Source: Leucocoprinus leucothites (taxonomy: Eukaryota; Basidiomycota; Agaricomycetes; Agaricales; Agaricaceae). Taken from it: a stretch of DNA of 64,000 nucleotides. Every line of letters begins with the position of its first letter. The first letter of the stretch is position 1. Both the position numbers and the translations under genes were made by a program. Location of the stretch: positions 1,798,001-1,862,000 of the forward strand of contig JAACJO010000009.1 of the NCBI GenBank assembly GCA_013368445.1. Direction: 5' to 3'. A model generated the notes under the pieces. The model did not search any database, had not been told where the DNA came from, and saw only the letters and a program-made list of their open reading frames with translations. Positions 1-10,051 of the stretch are shown one piece after another.

Positions 1-221
1 TTTCCAGAGGTTATTTGGTGAATTATTGCTTTTTTATCATGAGGAGAAAGCTTGGAAGGATGTCCTCTCTTGTTGTTTTCCTTGTCCCCATCAACTTCTT
101 TCTTGATCCTCCCAATGGTAGACTTGTCTAGACCAGTTTTATGTTCAATCTGGTGCAAGGAGTAGCCATCTTCAAGAAAAGAAGTGACTTGAGAGTATTG
201 GGTAGAGGAGATAGCTTTCAT
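1..221 (-). CDS. Tc1/mariner-type transposase, N-terminal part, runs off the window
   Basis: Read on the minus strand from an ATG at 221, an uninterrupted frame runs to the window edge (73 codons). It starts MKAISSTQYSQVTS and contains an LHQIEHKTGLDKSTIGRIKK stretch, the helix-turn-helix arrangement of Tc1/mariner and pogo transposase N-termini, followed by a basic linker (KRGHPSKLS) like the GRP/AT-hook-like linker before the second HTH. The catalytic DDE part would lie to the left, outside the window. It would bind the element's terminal repeats. The frame is open, so this could be a fairly young copy, but completeness cannot be judged. Family assignment rests on the motif pattern only. 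Confidence 0.7.
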   Translation of the reverse strand, partial: MKAISSTQYSQVTSFLEDGYSLHQIEHKTGLDKSTIGRIKKEVDGDKENNKRGHPSKLSPHDKKAIIHQITSG

Positions 222-354
222 GATGTAGTGGCATGAAGAAAGACAGTTGTAACCATCTCAATGTGTCAACAAAGGTCATATGATATTGTTTATTACTCCC
301 ATGCCTGCTGTGATGCTCCCCTGGCATGTTACAAGATAGATACTAGGAGGCTGA

Positions 355-568
355 CAGGGGGTCAAAAAACTGTCCCAATGAGTAGATATTTTTGGTAATT
401 CATTAATAATTCATCAACTTACAAGATCATGTCATCAAGGGAATATATGCTCCCAATATGTCAAGGTACCTGTGTGAATATTTTCAGAATGCTACACCAT
501 ATATCCAGCCTGGTATTAGCAAATATATCCAAAATGCGAAAACATTGGGACAGTTTTTTGAGCCACTG
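355..568. mobile_element. Terminal region of the Tc1-like element with a 26-bp inverted repeat pair
   Basis: A 26-bp motif at 355-380 (CAGGGGGTCAAAAAACTG...) recurs inverted at 543-568 with about three mismatches. The right repeat ends ...CACTG and is followed directly by TA (569-570). The uninterrupted Copia LTR in copy B reads straight through this TA (41666-41667), so 568 is a real transposon end inserted at TA, as Tc1/mariner elements do. The left repeat lacks an adjacent TA and faces inward, so it is either a subterminal repeat or the edge of a nested MITE. Confidence 0.6.
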
Positions 569-853
569 TAAGATGTAATAGAGTTGTGACTGAGAGTGTA
601 GAATTGACTGTCTAATAATGAAGAAAATACAAAGTATTTATACTAAAATGTCCATACTATTACTACTATAAACAGGACATTACACCATCATTTCGAGATG
701 GTAAAGGATACAAGTAAAATGTATAGTAAAACATGTATTGTCTGCATGAAGTATTGGTGTATGAACATAGTGGTATCTAATAATAGAATGTATATGTCAT
801 AATTGAGAGTGAACATGAACATAGCAGCATGTAGATGCACACATGATTCAACA
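569..853 (-). repeat. Copia LTR fragment, copy A
   Basis: This 285-bp stretch matches the last 285 bp (plus-strand order) of the Copia LTRs at 26846-27218 and 41578-41950. It is followed by the same TGCCT and the same flank as the LTR at 41950, so it is the duplicated counterpart of that LTR. The missing 88 bp were separated from it by the Tc1-like insertion at TA. Confidence 0.85.
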
Positions 854-858
854 TGCCT

Positions 859-1250
859 AAGAGCCTATGTGCATGCACAATAGCCTAGAGCCTCCATCAG
901 CCCAATTGATGACTTTCTCACAGTTGATGCATAAATAAGTGCTCATTGATGCATTCTGATCCAGCCATCAGTAAGCTTCTTGTCTTGTGCTTGATGCACA
1001 CACATTTCACCCTTCAGAACCCATTTTCTTGTGCTCAAATGTGACTTTAGGGCTAGAAGGCATACAAATTACCCACCACTAGCTACTGTGTAGCATCCAT
1101 CAGTGTTTCAACATCGGCAGCAGCCATTTGGACCATGGGAGGCCTCATCACTTACTTTCCCATGCCCATAAGTGACACAGCACTTACAGTGAGAAAGGGT
1201 CCAGGCTGCTGACATAACCCATAGAAACTTGAGCACTTGTCCAGATACAG
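859..1250. other. Shared flank between Copia LTR and Helitron block; no gene seen
   Basis: This matches 41956-42342 closely, with mostly C/T and G/A differences. No convincing coding frame was seen. It ends at the target of the copy-A solo LTR (TACAG). Confidence 0.6.
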
Positions 1251-1910
1251 TGTTATAGTGATGCTGGCCCGGTCCTAAGCACAATAAGTATTGACTTGAT
1301 CTTATCAAAGGGGACTCCTTCTCGGTAAGCGACAAAGTCATTCACTAAGTCAGAGTTATAATACAGTGATTATAATAATAAGACTTTGGTAATTGAGATC
1401 TTAATAACTTAAGTTTCAATTTGACTTGGTATAAATAAAGGCTCATATTGAGTCTCCACCTAACCAAGTAGAAATGATGTTTCTCCTTGGTAGATGTTGA
1501 CAACTTATATACGATACAAGTCTGTATCTATTATTAACTAGGGCTAAGGGCTTCTAATGAAGAAGAAAAGTATACAGCTTCCTTAACACTAATTAAACTA
1601 TATAAGATGCAATCTGTCAAAGAAGCTTTAGAAGTTCTTCTAAAGAAGTTCTTCTTTGATCATCTGATTGATCACAAGGTAAGTCCAAATATAGCTCAGC
1701 TATATTTAACAATCACATGTCATCAAAATATAAACAAAACCAAACAAGTTATAATGAGTTATAATAAGATGAAGTAAATGAGTCAAAACAAACTAGAAAA
1801 TACAAGAACAAATAAGATGAAAACATAATTGCAATATTACTTAAGTAAGGTTAATATTGACTTTATATTGTATAGGAAACAAATGCTAGATATAATCAAT
1901 ATACATAACA
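1251..1910. repeat. Solo LTR, copy A, TSD TACAG
   Basis: A 660-bp unit starting TGTTATAGTGA and ending CATACATAACA, flanked by the 5-bp direct repeat TACAG (1246-1250 and 1911-1915). A second member of the family is at 46505-47168 with a different TSD. The TG...CA ends, the 5-bp TSD and the absence of internal coding sequence fit a solo LTR left by recombination of a full retrotransposon. Confidence 0.9.
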
Positions 1911-2002
1911 TACAGTATTTATGGGACAACTTTTTCTGACCAATTGCTGACCAATTCTGACTAAGCTTACAAATCCTTCCCCCACATCCCATTCTTTATA
2001 GA
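1911..2002. other. Remnant of an older Helitron into which the main Helitron inserted
   Basis: The stretch reading GACCAATTCTGACTAAGCTT resembles the 5'-subterminal region of the main Helitron near 8310-8390. The main element's 3' end abuts it at 2002/2003, which suggests nesting of one Helitron in another. Confidence 0.45.
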
Positions 2003-2075
2003 TGAGGTTGTTTTGCATGCCTTCAGCACACTGTGAACTGCAATGGTAAATCTGTGTTTTAAAGTACAATCTAAT

Positions 2076-5000
2076 TCATAGTACCATTCTGCTAAATACT
2101 TCTTTGTACACTACATTTAATGTCCTACTACTCTCTTGATTCTGTTCAGGAAGTACAATAAAGATCCGAGATGCAGAAATACACTGGGAAAGTGCTACAT
2201 ACAACTGCCCATGTGAGAACACTGAAGTCTGAAGATTAATCCCTACATAGTTCACTGACTGCCCTTGAGACTTGTTGATTGTCATGGCAAAGGCAAGTCG
2301 GACTGGAAACTAGTGCTGTTTTAAAGGGATAGGAAGAGTTTCTGCATTTGGAGACAGAACAATCCTAGGAATGAATACTTCCCTTCCTGCAAACTGTTGG
2401 TCTCTGCTAATAATACAGCACTTCAGCACCTTTCTCTATATCTCCAACACCACCATCCTTGTCCCATTGCAGAGGCCTTCTGCTAGATCCAAGTTCCTCA
2501 GAAGTATTACAGGACAGCCTTTCTTGAGTTGGAGTCATGCAGGAGGAATTCCTGCAGCACTAAGCTGCTGAAGATATTCTGGAGGATACATGTGGTGCAT
2601 CCCATCCTCTTCAGAAATTGAGTCTACACTCATGAGTAGATGAATCTCATTTGTATCATTGAACTTGTACTTCTGGAGGATCACTTCATTGAGATCATCA
2701 ACTTCATCATTTCTAGGTCAGAGAATTGTCCAGTCCAAAAACCACCCATCGTCCTTTGCTCTAGGAATCTCAATGCCAGGATAAATCTTGCTAATGAGAT
2801 CATCAGTGGTGTGGATAAGCATGTGCCTAGGTATTTCCACCATCTCATTGTTGTCAATACTTGTTCCTGCTCCAATATCCAGCAACCACTAAGCATGTTG
2901 GTCTTCATCTCTAGATCTCTCCAAGCACATGTTGCATCAAAGGTGATGGATTGTGGTCTTGCTCCAAAGTGGACTCCTACATAGAGAAACTGCAACCACC
3001 TGCTGTCTTGACCCAGCGGGTACCACAGGGAGTGTTTGCTGGAAATCTCCCTCAAAGACCACAGTAATTCCACCAAAGGGTTTATCCTCCTTCTACAAAG
3101 GCTATTAGTAATATAAACTCCAAATTCGGAAAATGCTCTTACCCCCAGCAAGTCTCTGATACATTTATCAACTGCCTCAATAGCATACTTGTTCTGCATA
3201 GGAACTTCATCCCAGATAATGACCTTAGCCTTATCAATAACTTTAGCCATATTATGGCCTGGTGGGACTTTAGCAACTGTGGCCTCATCAACAGAGAGGG
3301 GGATCTTGCATGTCCAGTGAGCTGTTCTCCCTCCAACCAAGAGCAAAGCAGCAATTCCAGATGATGCAACACACAAAGTAATTTGTCCCCTGCTTTGAAC
3401 CTCAGCTGCAATAGTGTTGCAGACAAAGGTCTTCCCACATCCACCAGCACTGTGAACAAAGATGAGCTCTCCATGCTCATTATCAATGGAGCTCTTTACA
3501 GCATCAAAACTGCTCCTTGTTCCTCATTGAATAATGTAGAGTTTGCTCTCACAATCTCCTCCATCTCTGCTTGAATGTAGTTGGTTTGAGCAGTATACTT
3601 GGGGTTTGCTACTATTACACCCCAGTTTTTTTGAGAGAGAGGCATGGGTGGGAAATCCTGAAGGCATTTTCCAGAGAGGATAAGGTGCTTGTCAATGAGA
3701 TAGAGACCAAGGTCATAGATGTTGTCCTCTGGAATATCTTCTAAGTCTAGATCCCAGTAGATATCATACTCCTGGTGGAGTTTGTGCCTAAGATCATCAC
3801 ATAAGCCTGCCTTGAAATCTCTCCAGAGGTCCTCAGGTGCAGTTGGCAAGCCAAAGATGAGAATGATTGCAAAGAGCTTCCAATACAACTCTCCTGGTTG
3901 AACCCAAATTGCTTCTTCCAAACACCATGCCCACTCTCTGTCATCATCCAATAGTCCTTGAGCAGCACATGCCTCCTTGTATGTTGCATGCACCACTCTG
4001 TCCTCTCCTTGTCTTGGCCATGTATGTAGATCCTCCCATCCAGTAGCACCTTCACCCACAGTGAGGAGCAACCTCAAGTAGAAACACTCTCCCTGTGATG
4101 GTGAAGCAAAGTACATTCTACCAATCACATAGCATGCCTGTCTGAGGTGCCAAGTCTTGGATCTCTTCTCAAATGTATAGTGCTGAGGGAAATCCTGGTA
4201 GAGAATCTGGTGGCATCCATCATCATTGTTCTGGTTGTAGTCAAACCAAGCTGTCAGCTCAGTCTTCTCCACATTTTGTCTGGCCATGATCTCTGTAGGA
4301 GGCTGATGCTCTGCAAAGTGGACACAGTGCTAATTAGGAAGGTGGACTGGCAGGCAATAGATGGAGGGGGATTCAGCATGCATGTTGAACTCAAGTATAT
4401 GCCAAATGGCCTCTGGAGGTGAAACATATCGAGCATCCACATACTCCTTGATTTCATCTCTAGCTTGGTCTCCTGAGGCAATCTCCAGTGTGGTGTGGTC
4501 AGGGCCCTTGTAGATGTATTTGCTGATATATTTGACTGATCCTATGCCAGCGCTAATTTCAACATTGATGTGACAGTCGAATATGAGGAGTAATAGTGGA
4601 CTATAGGGGATGACCCATTGGTTATCATAAGTCTTCCTATTGCACACAAAGGTACATCCATTCTGAGGCCTGGCATAATAGGGATACCTATCCTCACTCC
4701 ACTCTGTTGTCTCCCTAAAAGGCTTGGGAAAACCCTTGCTACACTTTCCATTCACCATGCACTTTGCCTTTGGGTTGGCAGCACCACATGGACCATGTAG
4801 CATGTACTTGATCACTTTTGCAAAGAGGATGGGGTGAGTGACTAGGTCAGGAAGCTGAGCAGAAACCATGGAGTTGATATGGTTGGCATCTCTGATATGA
4901 TCCTCAATCTTGAGCCAGATAAGGAGATGAACATGAGGAAGGCCACATTTCTGATATTCAATGGTGTGAACTCTCGCTGCTAAGCCACCAAAAAACCCGT

Positions 5001-6477
5001 TCTCAATTATCTTGACCAGCTTATTCTTCTTCTGCTCAAAGACCCTTGCCACAATATCAGGTCGGTTGGTTGCTACCTGTCCAGGGAGAAGATTATTGGC
5101 AATTTCTCTCCAGGTGGGATTTGCAGTCATGGTGAGGGAGATGTCTGGTTTTCCAAAATTCCTGCAGATGGCCATAGAATCCTGGAATAGCTGGTTCATG
5201 AACCGTGGGCTTCCAACATGTGATGATGGCAGAATCTTCTTGTGACCAATAACTCCAGCACCCTCTCCATTTTCCCTATTGTCCTGAGCAATGTCTTGTA
5301 GACATTGATAGACCTCAGCTCTCAGCTGCTGTTGGTGGGTCCTGATGAAGTAGAGTTTACTTTGTTCACAGGAGGCCCATGCATCAACTACATATTGCTG
5401 GAAAAGCTTGCCTCCATAGAAGAGTGGTGGCTGTGGATCTGGTTGGATATGGAGGCCATGGGCATAGTAGCATCGCTGAGTCACAAATTGAGCCCTTGCT
5501 CTTCCTGCTCTTCTTCCCCCCTCTTCTCCACCAGCATGAATTGGAATTTGAGGATGCCAGCCATCCTCTCCATAGGGAAATAGCAGGACATAGTGGAGAG
5601 GAGAGTATGCAGGATTAAGCTGACTGATCCTGTGAAGTCCTCCTCCACGTGACCACAGAATAATATCCCTTATATCAACAGCTTCTTCAACCCCAGCCTC
5701 TGGTACAATAACAGCAATTTTGTTGGCTGTGGGAGCATTATATCTTCTCTGATCCTGCTGATGATCAACATGTAACCTGAGGTTGATTGTGTCCTGCTGG
5801 CCTGGTGGTCTCTCTCGCATGATCTCTACAGCTTGCTTGTATATCCCAGTGTATGGATGGGTGTGAATTAACATCTCCTGGAGCTCACCTAGCACAACAT
5901 CACTCAGCCTATTGTCATTATTATGCTGTCTATACTCCAGTTGCTGCTGAGGTTCATGGACATAAATTTGAGCATATTTTGGAGTCTAGCCTTCAAGTGG
6001 TAGAAGTACACCAGCAAGATGGTGAAGTTCCCCCTGGATCTTGAAGCAGTATGCACCTGTACCTCGGAGAACTGAGGCATCAAGCTTCAACCCCACTGAG
6101 GTCATGGCAAAAGCAGCATTGTAGCTCCAGATATCATCAAAGAACTCCTGCCACTGTGGTCACTGCCTTGTCATGTATTGAGCAAGAGCCTCATTTGGAT
6201 TGAGAGGGTGAAAAGGCTCAAGTCTGATTTGTCCCTGTAAGCAGCAGACACCAAACCTGGGCCAATTTACAGCTGAATGCACAAGCCTTTCACAATCAAA
6301 GTGGAGAGCATTGCAGTGACTGCAAAGTACATTCATTGGACCCAGATAATCAGGCTCAATGTCTGCATCATTGAAAGGCTGACATGCAGGTGGGAGATCT
6401 CTAGGGTGATGAGGAGGTAGAGGAGGTGGTGGTGGTGGTGGTGATGGTGATGGAGCTTGGGGTGGGGGAGGTGGCAA
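2076..6477 (-). pseudogene. Helitron Rep-helicase (RepHel), copy A, broken
   Basis: Reading down from 6477, the order is as follows. First a proline-rich start and a zinc-binding stretch (LCSHCNALHFDCER...FGVCC), typical of Helitron Rep N-termini. Then a 521-codon open block (4330-5895) with the HUH motif HVHLLIW and the paired-tyrosine motif VKYISKYIYKG of the rolling-circle nickase. Then a linker block (3496-4287). Then a PIF1-type helicase: Walker A HSAGGCGKTF near 3430-3460, VIIWDEVPM (Walker B) near 3210, and the C-terminal [13 protein letters not shown]...LYVALSQ motif at 2160-2285. The protein would nick, unwind and copy the element by rolling circle. The frame is broken at several joints (around 5895, 4330, 3490 and 2680), so no intact product is expected. 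The same gene in copy B is broken at partly different places. Confidence 0.85.
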
Positions 6478-6596
6478 GACATCTTCATCTTCATCTTCAT
6501 CTTCATTCTGCTTTATATCTTAGTATGTCATTAAACTAAGGCAAAAATATTCATACCTCATTCTGATCTTCTTGGTTCTCTCTATTTTCATCATTC

Positions 6597-7517
6597 TCAT
6601 TCTCTGGCTCCTAATAAAATAATCAGTATTAAATAAAGCTTATCTGATATAGTACTCACCCTTTCCAACTGATCCAGATTTTGTTCAAAATGATTATCCA
6701 AGTTCTCATCTGCAACTTGATTTGGCTCATTGTCAAAGTCCAGATCTTGCTGTTGCTCAATTCTCCAATCTTCCATCATCCAATTGATTTCTGCCACTTG
6801 TTCAGCCTCAGCTTGCTCCTCTAGTCTTTCTCACAGTTCCTCCTCATGCTGCATAAGAGCTGCTTGCTGTTGTAATTGCTGCTCTCTCAATCTCTGCTCC
6901 TGTTCTTGTAGTCAGCCTCTAACTTCCTGCTCTTCATTCCTTGCTCTCTGCTCCCATTCTTGCTGCTCATTTCTCACTCTCCATTCTAATTCCTGCCACT
7001 CTTGCACAACTCTCTGCCTTTCTTCCTCCTGTTGTCTATTTATTTGTATATCAGCCTCTCTTCTTCTATGCTGATGCTCTAATTGTATCTGTAGCTCCTG
7101 CTGTCTTTGCTGAGCTAAAGCATTTTCTGCTTGTTGTCTCCTCAATCTCTCTTCCTCCTGTTGTCTACAGTAATTTTCCATAGCATCATTCAGATTGTGA
7201 GGAATATATGGTAATGGTGCTGCATGTCCTCAGCCTCTACCATACTGTAAGACTGGGGCAGGTGGTATATTTCTGGGGAGGAAATTTGCAGGTGGCCTAT
7301 TCCAGTCTGGAGGTAGTATAGTCTGGAATTTGTGGGATATGCACAGGAGGAGCTGGGGGTATATCATATACTGGAGGTACACCCAGATGAGGAGGAATGT
7401 ATGTTTGAGGGATTTGAAGAGCGAGGAGTGCTCCAAGATTGGGATTAGGAGGTTGTTGGGGAGGAGGAGTAGGTGAGATTGGACATAAATATGGTGGGAG
7501 TGGTAGTGGCCTCTCAT
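6597..7517 (-). pseudogene. Helitron upstream Q/E-rich coiled-coil ORF remnants, copy A
   Basis: Minus-strand open pieces at 6912-7181, 6597-6797 and 7230-7517. The first reads as a dense run of EEERLRRQQAENALAQQRQQ-type coiled coil. The last is proline-rich and truncated by a frameshift compared with the longer open version in copy B (49649-50284). They lie between the Helitron 5' end and the Rep N-terminus, and may be the start of the same polyprotein or a separate accessory ORF. No function is assigned. Confidence 0.5.
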
Positions 7518-8694
7518 TTATGTGCTCTCAACATGCTTCAGGACTTGTCATCTGATGCTGCTCACATTCTTCTGCATGTCCAGCCTCACAGTCTTGTTCA
7601 GGAGTAGTGGGATTCCTGAATAATTTCTATAAGTAATTGTTCTAATATGAATAGAAAGGTCTACTCACATGACTGGATTGCTGAGAAGGTAATGAAGGTT
7701 TGTAGTCTATAATAGAAACCAACTGCTACACTCAAGATACTCTAAAATAAAATTGAGACTATATTTATAGGTATAATAAACCTAACCCACTTTACAGCTC
7801 AGTAAGAGCCCTGGAATGTACAGCTAAATAGAACAGGAATAACTCTAATTGATTTGTTAGATTATATTTTGAATTCATTTTCCAGAAAACCTCACATTGT
7901 AGCTCAAAAGGAGCCTCAGGGACCTCAGGAAAGCGAAATTTGTCAACTAATTATTTATTAACTACTATTGATGTTTTTCTCATGGTAGACCTCACTCGGA
8001 AACTCAAGAAGAGCCAGGGGATTCTTACAAAAGCAAAAATTACAGGTAGACACTTGAAGTACAGAGAGACAGAGATGGTGGGGGGAAGAAAGGAGAGTGT
8101 ACAGCCACACAGCAGCTCCTGGACACACCTTATGCCAAAAAGTTGATGGCATAACTGTAGGGCAGGTCAGAGGAGGCCAGATATAGACAGTACACAGCAT
8201 CTGGCCAGAGGCTGGCTTGTACCAGCCACATCAGCCACATTCCCACGCATGATCACAAATAAGCGCCCACGAACATGTCAGCAGTAAGATTACTGCCTGA
8301 GAATGCTGACCAATTACTTACTAATCATTAGTTAACCAGACAAAAGCTGACCTAATGCTAACCAACTCTGACTAAGCTTACAAACATCGGAAATTGCTCT
8401 CCAGTAATTATCAGGGACCCTGGTTACCTCACTGCTAGTTTAGACCAATCAGTCCCTTACTTAGACCAATCAAACCCTGCTAGACCTCCCAGACCATAGA
8501 AAACTGGACCCTACCCTGCCTTTGGCAGCAGACCCCTGGCCTTTGCTCCCCCCCCCCCCTGACCCATCCCTCACTTAGAAATCACTTGCTGGTAATTTTT
8601 AGATCAAAAAGTAATTCAGGACATTGACTTTACACTGAAATCAGTTAAAGAAGTCATTTCACCCTCTCAAATCTCAGGATAACAAAGCCTTGAC

Positions 8695-9569
8695 TAGTGT
8701 TGTCATGGGCTCAGCTCAGAGCTGTGAGTCAGCCAAGTTGAGCTGACCTGAGCTGAGTCCTTAGTAATGATTGGCTCATGGCTCCACCACTGCTCAGCTC
8801 AGGGTAGGAGCAGCTCAAACCCAGCTTGAGCAGCTTGAGCAAGATCAAAGACACCACTTTTGGACTTCAACACACATGGCTATTTTGGATGGCATTTTGC
8901 AGAGTTCAGAGAGTGATATCTGTTCATTAGGCATTTTTAAGCATTTGTGATCCTGCTGAACTTGGTGCAGATAATTGAAACAGGCACACAGTGTGTCCAA
9001 GGCTAAAAATAAATAAATAAATATTATAATCTGTAATGATGTTATATACCATTGTATATCACTATGTCTTCAAACTTCAGTCTATTCCAATGACAAGACC
9101 AAAGTGAAAACATTGAGGAAGGTTGATTTTGAATGCTGGGTGCTGAGCATCATTCATAAGTATCACAAATCCAATCCATTAACAATCCACCCATCAAACA
9201 TTAACTAGGTGCTTGTCAGTTGATCTGCTATCAGCACCTATCACTGATGAATTAGCGACTCTGATGAGGCATCAAGACAAAGTAGTTCCATTGTTCTATC
9301 CTCAAATTTATGTGAAATACTTCACACATTTTACTGCTCTTGGATTTCAGTTTACTCTAGCACCCACAAGTTCTTTATATTCTATGTATAAGACATAAAT
9401 ACAGGTGCACTGTATCCTTTCACTTAAAAGAGGAAACTATATTATGGCTCATCAACTTGAGCCAGCTCTGAGCCAAGTTGAGCCCGATTTTCAGCTCCCT
9501 GGTAGCTCAGGAGCCATCAATGAGCTGAGTGGAACCTGAGCCAAGCTGAGCCAAGTGGTGACAACACTA
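8695..9569. mobile_element. hAT-like non-autonomous element, copy A
   Basis: An 875-bp unit with inverted ends TAGTGTTGTCA...TGACAACACTA and an 8-bp target duplication (GCCTTGAC at 8687-8694, GCCCTGAC at 9570-9577). TIRs starting TAG and 8-bp TSDs are the hAT pattern. Both subterminal zones are packed with short CTCAGCTC/GAGCTGAG/GAGCCAAG motifs, which in hAT elements are transposase-binding arrays. No transposase coding is present. The copy in B is at 51427-52299. Confidence 0.85.
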
Positions 9570-9577
9570 GCCCTGAC

Positions 9578-10050
9578 TGGTCCATCATGGTAATTTGGCC
9601 TAGACTGGGGCAAAAATGGTGTAATATCATTGTAATTGGGTACTATTATCTCCAAAAAAAGTCAAAAAATAATGGCCGGAATCAAAAACACATGGGAAAA
9701 ACTTTGGAAGTGTGTTTTTTTGACTCCTTTTCTAAATCTGAGTCCAACCCCAAAGTTTTGAAGAGATTCAACAAGCAGTTATTGAGATACTCAATTGGTG
9801 GAGTTTGACTGTCCTTGACTGTAACTACACCCTAAATCATTCTAAATTATGCAGGGTTGAGCCAACCACACCCTATTTATCTCACTATCAAATGTAATTC
9901 ATTATTGGTCAAGCCTTACACATCTTACCTCTAAAATCTGAATTACCTTGGCCTCTCACCATATCTGTATGGCAACCTTTTTACGGGTATAGTACTATCA
10001 GGAAGATCCTTCTTTTCTTATTGCCCTGGACATGCTAGGGAAAGCATCTA
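9578..10050. other. Non-coding stretch containing one end of a Tc1/pogo-like repeat (9797-9821)
   Basis: No gene seen. GGTGGAGTTTGACTGTCC... at 9797-9821 ends next to TA and is the inverse of the terminus at 24153-24177 (CAGTCGAGGACAGTCAAACT). The other end of this element was not found here. Confidence 0.5.
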
Positions 10051-10051
10051 G

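Larger units (their letters stand above)
2003..8603 (-). mobile_element. Helitron, copy A, autonomous type but decayed
   Basis: Minus-strand element. The 5' end is TCTAAAAATTACC at 8603, preceded by host A. The 3' end is ...AAAACAACCTCA at 2003, followed by host T, with no target duplication. These termini are defined independently by the non-autonomous relative at 42343-43937, for which copy A supplies the empty A|T site. A stem-forming stretch (GTGTGCT...GGCATGC) lies about 12 nt before the 3' end. The interior codes for a Rep/helicase broken by frameshifts and stops. The 5'-TC, A|T target and 3' hairpin are Helitron hallmarks. The 3' terminal CTCA is not the usual CTRR. Confidence 0.85.
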
